Origin: Jaenimonas drosophilae
Lineage: Eukaryota; Euglenozoa; Kinetoplastea; Trypanosomatida; Trypanosomatidae
Length of the DNA stretch: 53,773 nucleotides
Direction: 5' to 3'
Assembly: GCA_030849065.1 (NCBI GenBank)
Contig: JASAON010001552.1
Coordinates: 1-53,773 of the forward strand
Part shown: piece by piece, positions 1-8,590 of the stretch
How the letters are laid out: the number at the start of each line of letters is the position of its first letter
Numbering within the stretch: the stretch's first letter is position 1
Notes under the pieces: model-generated
Seen by the model: only the letters and a program-made list of their open reading frames with translations
What the model was told of the DNA's origin: nothing
Databases searched by the model: none
Program-made: the position numbers and the translations under genes

Positions 1-333
1 ACGCTTTGCCACGAATATGTTCTCTGTGCCTCTTGTGTTTGCTCTTGTGTGTATTTTTGATGTAGGGTAGCTGCTGTCATCAGCAACACCGTCACCAACA
101 ACAATATATATATTCATACCCATCTCTATAACATTTAAAAACAAGCACCATTTTTTTTTTTGCTCCGATTGTTTTCTCGCCCAGCAAGAGGAGTCGCTCA
201 GTTGTCCGTGTGCGTGTGGCTGTATCTCCTTCCACACGCTACGTACACCCACACACGTCTTCTCTCGTGCCCGACTTACCTGGAGAACACCTTCAACGCC
301 ATATCGCTGGATTCACTCGCCCTATAATCGAAC
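1..333 (+). promoter_or_regulatory. 5' flank of first gene with probable spliced-leader acceptor
   Basis: No coding region is visible. An 11-base T run at 151-161 and more pyrimidines up to about 182 are followed by an AG at 183-184. No ATG occurs between that AG and the start codon at 334. This fits a trans-splice acceptor giving a 5' UTR of about 150 bases. The window begins too close to tell whether a transcription start region lies further left. Confidence 0.5.
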
Positions 334-1086
334 ATGAACTCTTCTGGCTGTTGTAGCTTCGCTGATGCGGATGAGCTTCAACGTGCATCCGTTGCCCAGC
401 TCAACATCCACGAACCTTCGCATGAGCATGGTGCGCAGATATCTGAAGAGTGGTCGCAGGCACTCATTGGACGAACGTTTGCCGCGGTCCCTCCTGAGCG
501 CATTGGTATCTCCTTCAATGCAGGAAAGGACAGTGTTGTGATGATGGAGCTGATCAAGCGAACCATTCCTCTTGAGACGCTGAAACGCTGCCACGTTTTT
601 GTGTTGGAAGTGGAGGATGAGTTTGAGGAGCTCATTGAGTTCCGTTCGCAGTACATGAAGGACCACCTCCCAGGCGTACAACTGAAGCATTTCTCCTCGG
701 CTGTAGGTCTACGTGAGGCCCTATGGGCTGCCAAGGAGGTCTGCCAGTTTGAGGTGGCCTTCATGGGTACGCGGCAGGTTGACCCCAGCGGCAAGTACCA
801 ATCCTCTGCCGTAGCCCCTAGCACCACGGGATGGCCTCCATTGCTCCGTATTAGTCCCATCTTTTACTGGAGCTTTGCCCATGTTTGGGAGTTCATCTTG
901 ACACACAAGGTGCCCTACTGCTCGCTCTATCTGCACGGTTACACCTCACTTGGGGCGCGGTCGGCCACCTCGCCAAACTCACACCTGCGTCAGGCGGACG
1001 GGTCCTTTCAGCCGGCGTGGATTCTTGCAGAGGTTGATCGTGAGCGTGGCGGCCGAATTGAGAATGGACTTCCCCCAACAGGATAA
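334..1086 (+). CDS. FAD1: FAD synthase (FMN adenylyltransferase), PAPS-reductase-like family
   Basis: Predicted to transfer AMP from ATP to FMN to make FAD, the last step of flavin cofactor synthesis. The 250-residue protein has the PP-loop nucleotide-binding motif SFNAGKDS at residues 60-67. It also has a GTRQVDP segment, a WPPLLRISP segment, a YTSLG motif and a C-terminal RERGGRI that matches the ERAGRI-like end of yeast Fad1 and the synthase domain of animal FLAD1. It lacks the N-terminal molybdopterin-binding domain of FLAD1 and so resembles the short yeast form. The ATG at 334 is the first after the probable splice acceptor at 184. It is the first gene of the + cluster. No targeting signal is obvious, so a cytosolic location is inferred. 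Confidence 0.85.
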   Translation: MNSSGCCSFADADELQRASVAQLNIHEPSHEHGAQISEEWSQALIGRTFAAVPPERIGISFNAGKDSVVMMELIKRTIPLETLKRCHVFVLEVEDEFEELIEFRSQYMKDHLPGVQLKHFSSAVGLREALWAAKEVCQFEVAFMGTRQVDPSGKYQSSAVAPSTTGWPPLLRISPIFYWSFAHVWEFILTHKVPYCSLYLHGYTSLGARSATSPNSHLRQADGSFQPAWILAEVDRERGGRIENGLPPTG

Positions 1087-1739
1087 GCACCCTTTCTTGT
1101 GTGTGTGCGCGTCTATCTGGCGTTGAGTCATGTTGCAGGGAAAACACACATTTGTACACGAAAACGTTTTTTTTTGAAAAAGAACAAAACAACTCTCATA
1201 GTGACTAAATCGTTGTTGGACGAGTGGTGATAATAGGAGCATCCTCGGAAGGATTCTCCTCTTTTTTCTTTTTGCGTATTCACCTATTGAGTTTTGTGCG
1301 AGTGTTGGTGTATGTGGTTGTTGTTTCTGCTTCTCACGCTGACCTTCGTCAAACTTCGTTAGCCTCTACAACCGGCAGAGGTGTGCGCGTTCAGGTGGTC
1401 AGCTCTCAGCTTTTTTTTTCTCCCGTGCGTTTGTACTGTAAGCTAATGCGGCTGACGAGTGAACTCCTTCACATGTAAGGGTATCAACGTACCTCACTTC
1501 TTTGAGCTTCTCTCTCTCTCTCCTCACGAGCTAATCTCCTTCACTCTTGTTCTTAACTTATTTTTCATAGCTTGCGTTCCTTCTTAGCTGTATTGAGTAC
1601 GGCAGACACGGGTTAGGTGTGTTTGCGCGTGCAGAGTCATTTACAAACCGATTAATTTCGACGGAGAAGAAGCGCGCACACACGCCAGCTCACACAACAG
1701 CGTACAAGTACAAGAACCACTACAGACATCATCATCATC
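1087..1739 (+). promoter_or_regulatory. Intergenic UTR region with spliced-leader acceptor
   Basis: No convincing gene is seen. A TC repeat at about 1508-1524 and T-rich sequence up to 1566 precede AGs at 1569-1570 and 1585-1586. No ATG lies between those AGs and the start at 1740. The left part is presumably the 3' UTR of the FAD synthase gene; the right part is the acceptor and 5' UTR of the elongin-C-like gene. Confidence 0.45.
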
Positions 1740-2531
1740 ATGAGCAGTGGTGCCCCCTTCAACCCCATGCGGAAAACTCCGCCCCCACCTCCATACGTGG
1801 ACTTGGTTGGAGTAGTGCCCAGCAACTACGTCATGGTGGTGAGCAAGGATCAACAAGAATACGTCATTCACCGTGATGTGTTGCGAGTATCACCCCTCAT
1901 TCGACGTGCCTTCGCCAAGCGACGCCCTACCGAAACCGAAACCGTAGTTATTCAGTTTTTTGATGATCAAGAGGAGGAGATGGAGGAAGGTAGCGATGCT
2001 CTCTCTGGCCAGGTGGGCGAGGTGGATGAAACGGTGGCGGCAGCCAACGCGGCAGAGATGTACCCCGACGACGGAGCTGAGGATGGCCAACCAAACCACA
2101 GCAACATGCGGCCCCTCTTCACGGTGCCTGACGAGACGGATGAAAGCGTGCATGAGAGCCGTGTAGAGGGTGGAGGTACGCCAGATGTCTCAAAGAAGTC
2201 CAGCGATGGCAATGAGCGCAAGAAGAGCAACGCAACGGCGGTGAGTGAGAAGGAGGAGGACCCACAGGAGGCCTACATACGAGCCATGGAGGAGTACATT
2301 AAGTCCAAGGAGGCAAAGAAGCCGGTGGAGATTCTGAAGGTAGCCCTGCAGATTGATGATACCGTGCGGCTCACGTTTTCCCAGACCGAGGGCTCCACCC
2401 TTCAGCACGTTCTGAGCTACCTCCACTACAAGTACAAGTATGAGGGCAAAACAACAGAACGGCCGCCTCTCAGTACCCCCCTGAATGTTGCGCTAGAAGT
2501 GATGAAGATTGCTAGTGCGTTGGAGTGCTAG
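1740..2531 (+). CDS. Elongin-C-like (Skp1/BTB fold) protein with long acidic insert
   Basis: The 263-residue protein contains a split elongin-C/Skp1-type BTB fold. The first half (about residues 28-65) begins NYVMVVSKDQQEYVIHRD, matching the start of elongin C. The second half (about 196-263) includes LSYLHYKYKY, followed by a proline-rich strand and a last helix ending SALEC, much like the LDC end of elongin C. Between them lie roughly 130 acidic, low-complexity residues, where elongin C (about 112 residues in total) has only a short loop. Elongin C links BC-box substrate receptors to cullin ubiquitin ligases; that role here is inferred. The next gene is a second, more divergent homologue. 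The ATG at 1740 is the first after acceptors at 1570/1586. Confidence 0.7.
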   Translation: MSSGAPFNPMRKTPPPPPYVDLVGVVPSNYVMVVSKDQQEYVIHRDVLRVSPLIRRAFAKRRPTETETVVIQFFDDQEEEMEEGSDALSGQVGEVDETVAAANAAEMYPDDGAEDGQPNHSNMRPLFTVPDETDESVHESRVEGGGTPDVSKKSSDGNERKKSNATAVSEKEEDPQEAYIRAMEEYIKSKEAKKPVEILKVALQIDDTVRLTFSQTEGSTLQHVLSYLHYKYKYEGKTTERPPLSTPLNVALEVMKIASALEC

Positions 2532-2786
2532 CCGTGGCCCTTCGGTGCTCTTACATCCGTGCTTGGATAAGAAGGAGCAATCTTCAGGGTGTGTAGGCCC
2601 TCCAGGGTTTTGCCTCACGCTCCTGTGTTGTGTGATGTATGTGTAGGGAGTCATGCCCAGACTTCAAAACAAAAAAAAACAGAGTAACAATGAAGTAGAT
2701 GTAAGTCTATACACGTCAGCCAATCTCCATACACGTTTCATCATCTCTGACGTACTACTTCCTCTCTCTTTCGTGTTTCATGATTG

Positions 2787-2800
2787 TTTTACTCATAGAG
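2787..2800 (+). promoter_or_regulatory. Probable spliced-leader acceptor for the second elongin-C-like gene
   Basis: A pyrimidine-rich stretch begins at about 2758 and is followed by AGs at 2797-2798 and 2799-2800. The next ATG is the start codon at 2878, giving a 5' UTR of about 78 bases. Prediction rests on sequence pattern only. Confidence 0.4.
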
Positions 2801-2877
2801 CTGGCGTACGTTATACCTGGGGAGTACTTGCATAGTATATCTATACCAAAGCATCCTCACACAAACACAAAGGATAC

Positions 2878-3627
2878 ATGTCAAAGAAGCGCACCCAGCA
2901 GACGGAGGCCGCAGCGCCGCCAAAGTTGTGCATCGATTATCACAACATGGTGGCACTGCGCTCCAGCAATGGCGCCTTGTTTTTGGTGGATAAGAATTGT
3001 GCCATGGTGAGCAAAACGTGCCGAGAGTACATACAGCGGATGGAAGCACTCCTCTCCAGTGCCGGGGAGGAGGAGCATGTGGATTCCCAGCCCAATGATT
3101 CGGTGCAGCGCTCACAACTCGTGAAGCACAACACCCCAGCCCGCCATTCCGATAGCTCAGGTGGGGGTATGACGGAGGTGGCTACCCCCACCAGTACACT
3201 GCAGGAGCAGATTCCCTTCTGCTGTTTAGAAGGCCCAGAGGAGGTCCTTCTCAGTGTGGGCCAACTCCTGCGAGAGCATCAAAAGACCTCCGCGGAGATG
3301 AGTACCCCGCAGGAGGCGCCCCAGCAGCCGCAGAGCTCCGGCCGCGGCCACACCTCCGCGCACCGCCGCGCAAGTATCGCGCCCACCCGCCTTCAGTCTA
3401 GCCCCTTCGCTGCCATGGATGATCCCGATACCGGATTTCGCTTCTACCCCATGATTGATTTGCCAGACATCTCCAGTGAGCTGCTGGAGCTGGGTATCTG
3501 CTTCATGTATCACAAGTACCGCTCTGACTGCTCCCCCGAGCTGCGCGCGGCTCCCTTTAGCGAAAAGATGTTTAACGAGCCCGACCCAACTCGGCTGATC
3601 TCCGTTGGCATCACACTGGGGTTATAG
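2878..3627 (+). CDS. Divergent elongin-C-like protein, second copy
   Basis: The 249-residue protein shows the same plan as its upstream neighbour. An N-terminal strand-helix segment (VALRSSNGALFLVDKN, about residues 24-39) resembles the start of elongin C. A C-terminal part (from about 185) reads FYPMIDLPDISSELL, then CFMYHKYRSD, matching the elongin-C sequence around the YFTYKVRY helix. The middle is polar, disordered-looking and about 120 residues long. The protein ends in a hydrophobic GITLGL rather than the usual LDC. The pair probably arose by tandem duplication followed by strong divergence. Role as a cullin-ligase adaptor is inferred; a different BTB-type adaptor function is equally possible. 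Confidence 0.6.
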   Translation: MSKKRTQQTEAAAPPKLCIDYHNMVALRSSNGALFLVDKNCAMVSKTCREYIQRMEALLSSAGEEEHVDSQPNDSVQRSQLVKHNTPARHSDSSGGGMTEVATPTSTLQEQIPFCCLEGPEEVLLSVGQLLREHQKTSAEMSTPQEAPQQPQSSGRGHTSAHRRASIAPTRLQSSPFAAMDDPDTGFRFYPMIDLPDISSELLELGICFMYHKYRSDCSPELRAAPFSEKMFNEPDPTRLISVGITLGL

Positions 3628-3840
3628 AGGTGCGTGTGTACGCGTGGTGGAGGTGTTGGACCTCATGTGGCGGAGGTGGGGAGATGCCCTACCACAGATT
3701 CATGTTGATAGAAGCGAGACAACCACATGCTGAGTGATGTGTGAGGTGGTGGCAACCTCCTCATGTACATTCATGAAGGTTATCTTATGTTGTGATGATG
3801 CACCCGTGCGCTTATTATCACCCCACTCATATTTTTTTCG

Positions 3841-3856
3841 TGTGTATAGCGCGTAG
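3841..3856 (+). promoter_or_regulatory. Spliced-leader acceptor that decides the BCD1 start
   Basis: The T-rich tract at about 3830-3839 is followed by AGs at 3848-3849 and 3855-3856. In-frame ATGs at 3795-3800 lie upstream of these sites and would be lost from the mature mRNA. The ATG at 3897 is then the first available start. Confidence 0.45.
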
Positions 3857-3896
3857 GGCCCACGAAACTAGCTCGTGTTTTTTGGCCTTGCTTCTG

Positions 3897-5558
3897 ATGG
3901 AGTCAGGAGGAAGCACAACGCACGCACTCCCGGCCGACGTGGAGGTGGTGCGTGTTGATGATACCCAATCGGCAACTGAAGGTTCTCATCCACCCCCGAC
4001 TGAACCGACACCGGAGGAGGAGGAAGAGGTGCGCCAATCCACCAAGAAGGCTTCGAGGCAGTGCTGCATCTGCGGAGAGCGATCCATCTACTCCTGCCCT
4101 GGATGCAATCGTCGTACGTGCAGCATGACGTGCGTGCGCGTACACAAGAAGGACTTTGACTGCACCGGCAACGTTGATGTGCTGAAGAAGGTGGAGCTGA
4201 ATGAATTCACCGATGTGATGCTCCAACGCGATTATCGATTCCTCGAAGACTGCCGACGTGTGGTGAGCAACGCCGAGCGTGCGCTGCCGCCGCCATCTCC
4301 ATATAACTTCCGCAGTCTTCCTCCACAGCTGCGGGCACTGCGCGAGGCGGCCAAAAAGCGCGGGGTTGTGTGCCAAATTACTTCCGAAGGCATGGCCAAG
4401 CGAGAAGCCAACACCTCCCGATTTGACCGAGCCACGAGCTCCATCATGTGGCACTGTGAGTTCCGCTTTCATCACCACATGACGGAAGAAGATGCCAACC
4501 ATGGGTTTGCCGATTCTGCCCTCGCAGCTGGATCCTCAACAACAACGGATGATTCATCCATACAGAACAACTTCATCATCTCCACGTGCTGGGGCTGCGA
4601 GCGATATCACCTTGGGGATGTACTGCGGTACTGCTGGGCCACCAATCCTCCGCTGCCGGTGTTTCCGATCATCCAAGCCTACAATGTCGCCAAGCGAGCG
4701 AGGACGGAGGAAAAGGAAGGTGATGTAGCACAGGCCGTTGAGGTGCCGCCTGTGGCATCTACTTCCGCAACAGCACTCGCCAATCCTGCAGAAGGAGATC
4801 ATCCGGCCACTCCAGCTGGCATACACTCCGAAGAAGATGTCAATGAGGAGGAGGAGGAAGAAGAAGAAGAGAATAGCCACTCCGACGATGAGCCTCCTTG
4901 CGTGAGTACGTCTGTGGTGGTTCTTCCAGCGGAGGACGACGTTGCATCCGCATTGATCTCGACTGGCCAACCACGCATGACGAAGGATATAATCATTTCG
5001 CCGCGAAGTGATGAAGAAGCTCGGCATGCTGCCCTGGTGAACGCCTTCGTCCTCGCGGAGCCCGACTTCGTGGTGTTGTGCCGTGCGGAGCGTTTAGGGC
5101 GCGATGTGCGGTACTTCATGTTGGACCCACGCACCACCATTAACGCTTGCATGCGCACCATCTTCTTTGTCAGTGAGTTCCCCACTTTTGAGGTGGTGCC
5201 GAAACGTTTTGCTCCTCTCTTCAACCTCGTAACGGAGGAGGATGTGCAGCGCATTCGGGAGAGCATGCGGCCCAAGGAACGCACCCCTACCGAGGATGAT
5301 GGTCATGTACGTGCTCGACCGGAGCTCACTGAGGAGGAGGTGGCACGGCGCAAGACGGTTCCCTGCCGACGCTTCCTCAATGGGCGATGCAGGTTGGGCG
5401 AACGCTGCCCCTACGGCCACATTGCACGAGAAGATATCGCACCGTGCAGGTCCTTTGCCAAAACGGGCCGCTGCCCCCGTGGTGCGCGTTGCGCCTTCAA
5501 ACACGACGTCAATGCATCTCCACAAGACAACACCAACAAGCGTCCACGCCATGGATGA
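3897..5558 (+). CDS. BCD1: BCD1/ZNHIT6-type box C/D snoRNP assembly factor with C-terminal CCCH zinc fingers
   Basis: BCD1 is a nuclear factor needed for box C/D snoRNA stability and snoRNP assembly. This 553-residue protein has a zf-HIT finger at residues 56-89 (CCIC, CPGC, CSMTC, then His and Cys). It is followed directly by the BCD1-typical helix ending DYRFLEDCRRV. The centre holds an acidic tract and a conserved-looking region around residues 370-440. Near the C terminus (about 487-540) are two CCCH fingers, CRRFLNGRCRLGERCPYGH and CRSFAKTGRCPRGARCAFKH. I do not recall CCCH fingers in yeast or animal BCD1, so this fusion may be lineage-specific. The start is the first ATG after acceptors at 3849/3856; the reading frame stays open upstream, but those codons lie before the splice site. 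Confidence 0.8.
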   Translation: MESGGSTTHALPADVEVVRVDDTQSATEGSHPPPTEPTPEEEEEVRQSTKKASRQCCICGERSIYSCPGCNRRTCSMTCVRVHKKDFDCTGNVDVLKKVELNEFTDVMLQRDYRFLEDCRRVVSNAERALPPPSPYNFRSLPPQLRALREAAKKRGVVCQITSEGMAKREANTSRFDRATSSIMWHCEFRFHHHMTEEDANHGFADSALAAGSSTTTDDSSIQNNFIISTCWGCERYHLGDVLRYCWATNPPLPVFPIIQAYNVAKRARTEEKEGDVAQAVEVPPVASTSATALANPAEGDHPATPAGIHSEEDVNEEEEEEEEENSHSDDEPPCVSTSVVVLPAEDDVASALISTGQPRMTKDIIISPRSDEEARHAALVNAFVLAEPDFVVLCRAERLGRDVRYFMLDPRTTINACMRTIFFVSEFPTFEVVPKRFAPLFNLVTEEDVQRIRESMRPKERTPTEDDGHVRARPELTEEEVARRKTVPCRRFLNGRCRLGERCPYGHIAREDIAPCRSFAKTGRCPRGARCAFKHDVNASPQDNTNKRPRHG

Positions 5559-5969
5559 GTTCCTTCATCAGGAGCTCACTCTTCATGAAGATGATTCATG
5601 TGAGGGAATAAAAAATTTTCACGTTTAATGGGTACACATACGCACCGACTAACCTGTGTTCTTGTATGTATGTATTATGTTGTTCTCACACCTTTGGTGA
5701 CTTGAATCTTGTTGATGTTCATGCAGATGTATATCGAACTCACTCCCCCTACCCCTTCATCTTCGTCTTGCGTTGGCAGAATTAGGCACTGCTGGGACTA
5801 GTGCGGTGAGCCGCTCACCACAGCAGCGCAACGCACAAATTAATTAAACCCCAAAGCGGGTTGGCCTCCTCTCGTACCTCGTCCTTCCCTTCTTTGGTGG
5901 CGGAGGTCTGACGAAGTCGTATCATCCTTGCGTCTAGGTTCTTTTTTTTATAAGTTGCGTGTACTCGTT
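5559..5969 (+). promoter_or_regulatory. Intergenic UTR region with hairpin and spliced-leader acceptor
   Basis: No gene is seen. A perfect inverted repeat lies at 5805-5819 (7-base arms around one base), inside a second pair of arms at 5789-5794 and 5821-5826. A pyrimidine-rich tract at about 5867-5894 leads to an AG at 5936-5937, and the start codon at 5970 is the next ATG. Confidence 0.4.
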
Positions 5970-7034
5970 ATGGAGGAACACGTGGATGATGTGGCAAACA
6001 ACATGGAATTGCCTCCATCCTCTGAGGAGGTGCTGACCAACGTAGCAGAGATGGATGCGCCACTGCCGCCATCATCTCACAAAGATGCGCCAGAGGCCGC
6101 AGATGTGGCGCACGAAGGAAAAGTTGAGGTGGTTGAAGATGCCGGCACGTATACCATCACCCCTGGTGGCAAGGCGAGGGATGCACGTTGGGTTCGAGGC
6201 CTCTCGCCCCAGGATGAGCTGGATGAGATGGCAACGGAGATGGAGCGGGCCCGATTGGCCGCGGAACAGCAGTACTACGCCGATGCACGTGCGCGCATCC
6301 TGCGAGCGGCACCCAACTGGCTCCGCGCCCACAATGCCCTGGGCCTCATCTTCGTCATGATGTTGGCATACCACTGCCTGGTGGATCGAGTGGGCAATGC
6401 GCGCTCGCACCGGATTGGCTTCCCCCACACCGATGAGGAGCTCCAACGGAACGGCATCCGTCGCGGGGAGCCCATCTTCGCCTACGCCAAGCGTGTGTTG
6501 GCCCCCCTTCTTTTTCCTCACCTCCTCGCCACGCTCTACAGCCTCGCCGTGTGCTTTTCATTTGGCACCTTGGCGCACGACTTCATCGCCCTCTGCGGCA
6601 TCGGCCTCTCCCTCCTCGGCCTCCTCGCCGCCTTCACGCAGGTGAGCGCCCTCGTCGGGTGCTGTGGCATCAGCCCCGTCAGCCGGCAGTGGGAGTGCGA
6701 TGTGCCCCTGGTTTTTTACTGGTTGTGCAGCTACGCACAACGTCTCGCGCCGTGTTTGGCCTTGGCCTGCCTCGGCCCCCTGCTTGACCGGGTGCGGAGG
6801 TGCGGCTTTCAGTGGACGGCCATCCTCCTCCTGCCCGCCGCGAGCGTCCTTGCGGGGCTGACAGTAAAGGGAGATAGCGGTGGTGGTGGTGGCGATGTTG
6901 CTCCGGCCAACTGGGATATGTTGGTCATTGCCGATTATGTTGTGTTGGCAACGTGGACGGTCTTCCTCCTCACTTTTTGCCGGCAGGACAGGGATGCGCT
7001 GCGTCTGTTTGGCCCCGCAACCCCTCCGTTGTAG
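5970..7034 (+). CDS. Multi-pass membrane protein of unknown function
   Basis: I do not recognise this 354-residue protein. The first 100 or so residues are acidic and polar, with a short charged helical stretch before the first hydrophobic segment. Then come roughly six or seven probable membrane spans. The first is near residues 115-140 (GLIFVMMLAYHCLV). The next two or three lie within about 170-235, and the remainder are in the C-terminal third, ending shortly after VVLATWTVFLLTF. There is no N-terminal signal peptide. The ATG at 5970 is the first after the probable acceptor at 5937; codons upstream in the same frame lack an ATG. It could be a kinetoplastid-specific ER or mitochondrial membrane protein, but nothing in the sequence settles this. 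Confidence 0.65.
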   Translation: MEEHVDDVANNMELPPSSEEVLTNVAEMDAPLPPSSHKDAPEAADVAHEGKVEVVEDAGTYTITPGGKARDARWVRGLSPQDELDEMATEMERARLAAEQQYYADARARILRAAPNWLRAHNALGLIFVMMLAYHCLVDRVGNARSHRIGFPHTDEELQRNGIRRGEPIFAYAKRVLAPLLFPHLLATLYSLAVCFSFGTLAHDFIALCGIGLSLLGLLAAFTQVSALVGCCGISPVSRQWECDVPLVFYWLCSYAQRLAPCLALACLGPLLDRVRRCGFQWTAILLLPAASVLAGLTVKGDSGGGGGDVAPANWDMLVIADYVVLATWTVFLLTFCRQDRDALRLFGPATPPL

Positions 7035-7390
7035 CATGCCTCCAACAACAGCACGTTTTTGCGTGTTGTGTGCGTGCATATTGTGTTTTGCGTGTGTGTG
7101 TGTGTGGCTGACGGCCTCTTCTGCCTCGTTGATACCTTTAAGAGCACCACAACCACGCACATTCTGTGTGTTCGTGTTTGGTGGCCGTTCAGACATTTTC
7201 TCTTTATTGCTCGTCTTTCCTGGGGTGTGTGGTAAGCAATCACCAACATACTTGTGTCTTTGACATCTCAAGTGTTCTCTTGTTTGTGGTTCTTCCTTTG
7301 TTACGTAAGTACGGTGTGGCATGAAGGAGGCTTGGCTAGGATAGACCCATTTTGCTTTGGTGGTGGCGGACGAGGTCAGGGCGATTTAGC
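7035..7390 (+). promoter_or_regulatory. Intergenic UTR region with possible upstream ORF
   Basis: No gene is seen apart from UTR. T-rich sequence up to 7300 precedes an AG at about 7306-7307. A second candidate acceptor is the AG at 7388-7389. If the first is used, a 7-codon ORF (7321-7344, ATG to TAG) precedes the main start at 7391. If the second is used, it does not. Confidence 0.35.
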
Positions 7391-8431
7391 ATGGCGCATA
7401 TGGCGTCTTCTTCTTCATTGGCTCTGCATGGCCTCGCTTCACAGGCAATTCGTGTGCTGGATGCCTCTCCAACGGCCTTGGGACGTTGGCTGCAGCACAC
7501 ACGACGTCCGTGGACGCCTGCGATGGCTTCCTTTGCCGTTCAATCCGCTTCTGGTGCGCTACTGCTGGGCGGAGCTCATCAGATTCTTGTTCCCGCCTCG
7601 TTGATTAGCTACCTCGATGGTGGTGAGGTGCACCACGAATCCTCGTCATCATCATCCTGGATGGAAACGTGGAGATCGATGCAGGAAGAGTCCAGCCTTG
7701 TCGTGCTTGCCGAACACCATGAGGTGGAGCACATGCTACAGCATCACTCCGGCTACCACAACTACTGTGTTCCTCTTCCAGGTGGGCCACTCATCTCCAA
7801 GCTTGCCTTTGACCGCCCCTACGATGAAGTCTGTGCAGAAGAGATTGGAAGAGTGGCAGACATCTTCGCCGTGGCGGGCCCACGATGGCGTTGGTCGGCG
7901 TGGTTGCGCTCCTCCTTGACGTGCAAATTTGAGGGTATCTATGTTCCGGCCATCCGTGTTGCAGAGCTCACCGCTCATCTCCTCAGCCACACTGACGGAG
8001 GTTGTAGGGAGGTGGTGTGGGAGGAAGGCAGTGTCGGATTGACGTCGCGGTGGTTTGAAACTGCCGCCAAGACGGCACTTGCCTGTGGCGTGCCAACATC
8101 ATCGCTGCGCTGCGCCTTTGCCAACGGCAATCGCGATTTACCACGGCTGCTACACAAGTCGCTGGAGGTTGGCGTGCATTCGTTGGCCACCTGCGGTCTT
8201 GGCCCGAGTGGGCTCTCGCTCTTTGAGCATGCAGAGCCGTTGATGCCTGTGGATGCTGTGGCAGACTTTGTGGCAGGATGGAACGATGTTGGTGGAGATG
8301 CCGCCGTGGATGAAAGTCTGGATGCACGACAGGATTGCCTCGACTTCGTTCACGCCCTCAATGAGGAGTGGCTGGCCATCCGTGATGAAGAAGATACGAA
8401 AAACATCTGCTCATTAATGCAATCATCATGA
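7391..8431 (+). CDS. Conserved-looking protein of unknown function
   Basis: I cannot assign this 346-residue protein. The first 45 residues are rich in Ser, Ala and Arg with few acidic residues, compatible with a mitochondrial presequence. The rest looks globular, with a Trp-rich patch (WRWSAWLRSSL, about residue 168 onward) and alternating hydrophobic and charged stretches typical of a folded enzyme or helical protein. No signature motif is visible. The ATG at 7391 is preferred because it follows a candidate acceptor at 7389 and because the frame upstream has no ATG. A second ATG three codons later is an alternative. It sits between a membrane protein gene and RRP44, which gives no functional hint. 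Confidence 0.6.
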   Translation: MAHMASSSSLALHGLASQAIRVLDASPTALGRWLQHTRRPWTPAMASFAVQSASGALLLGGAHQILVPASLISYLDGGEVHHESSSSSSWMETWRSMQEESSLVVLAEHHEVEHMLQHHSGYHNYCVPLPGGPLISKLAFDRPYDEVCAEEIGRVADIFAVAGPRWRWSAWLRSSLTCKFEGIYVPAIRVAELTAHLLSHTDGGCREVVWEEGSVGLTSRWFETAAKTALACGVPTSSLRCAFANGNRDLPRLLHKSLEVGVHSLATCGLGPSGLSLFEHAEPLMPVDAVADFVAGWNDVGGDAAVDESLDARQDCLDFVHALNEEWLAIRDEEDTKNICSLMQSS

Positions 8432-8540
8432 CAACGTATTCGTCTTATTAACTACTTACATTGTTGGTTCCTTGTACCCTTCAATTCCATCCTTCCCTCA
8501 ACACACATGTACATCTTCGTCCTCTCTTGTTTCCAATGTG

Positions 8541-8588
8541 TTTCTAGCACAGTAGTAGTTGTGGTTCTTCTAGTTGTTGTTGTTTTAG
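8541..8588 (+). promoter_or_regulatory. Spliced-leader acceptor region deciding the RRP44 start
   Basis: A T-rich tract ends in AGs at 8546-8547, 8551-8552 and 8587-8588. No ATG lies between these and 8591. The hydrophobic string that can be translated upstream of 8591 is therefore very likely 5' UTR, not a signal anchor. Confidence 0.45.
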
Positions 8589-8590
8589 CC

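Noticed and set aside
1224..1478. 84-codon + strand frame between FAD synthase and the first elongin-C-like gene
   Set aside because: T-rich, hydrophobic low-complexity translation of UTR and pyrimidine tract; no motif.
3903..4502. 199-codon - strand frame inside the BCD1 gene
   Set aside because: Antisense shadow of a gene with clear zinc-finger motifs.
6558..7322. 254-codon - strand frame over the end of the membrane-protein gene
   Set aside because: It is on the strand opposite to the cluster and overlaps a better supported gene; low-complexity composition.
8507..8590. Hydrophobic N-terminal extension that would look like a signal anchor on RRP44
   Set aside because: It lies upstream of probable splice acceptors at 8547-8588 and before the family-typical N terminus; most likely 5' UTR.
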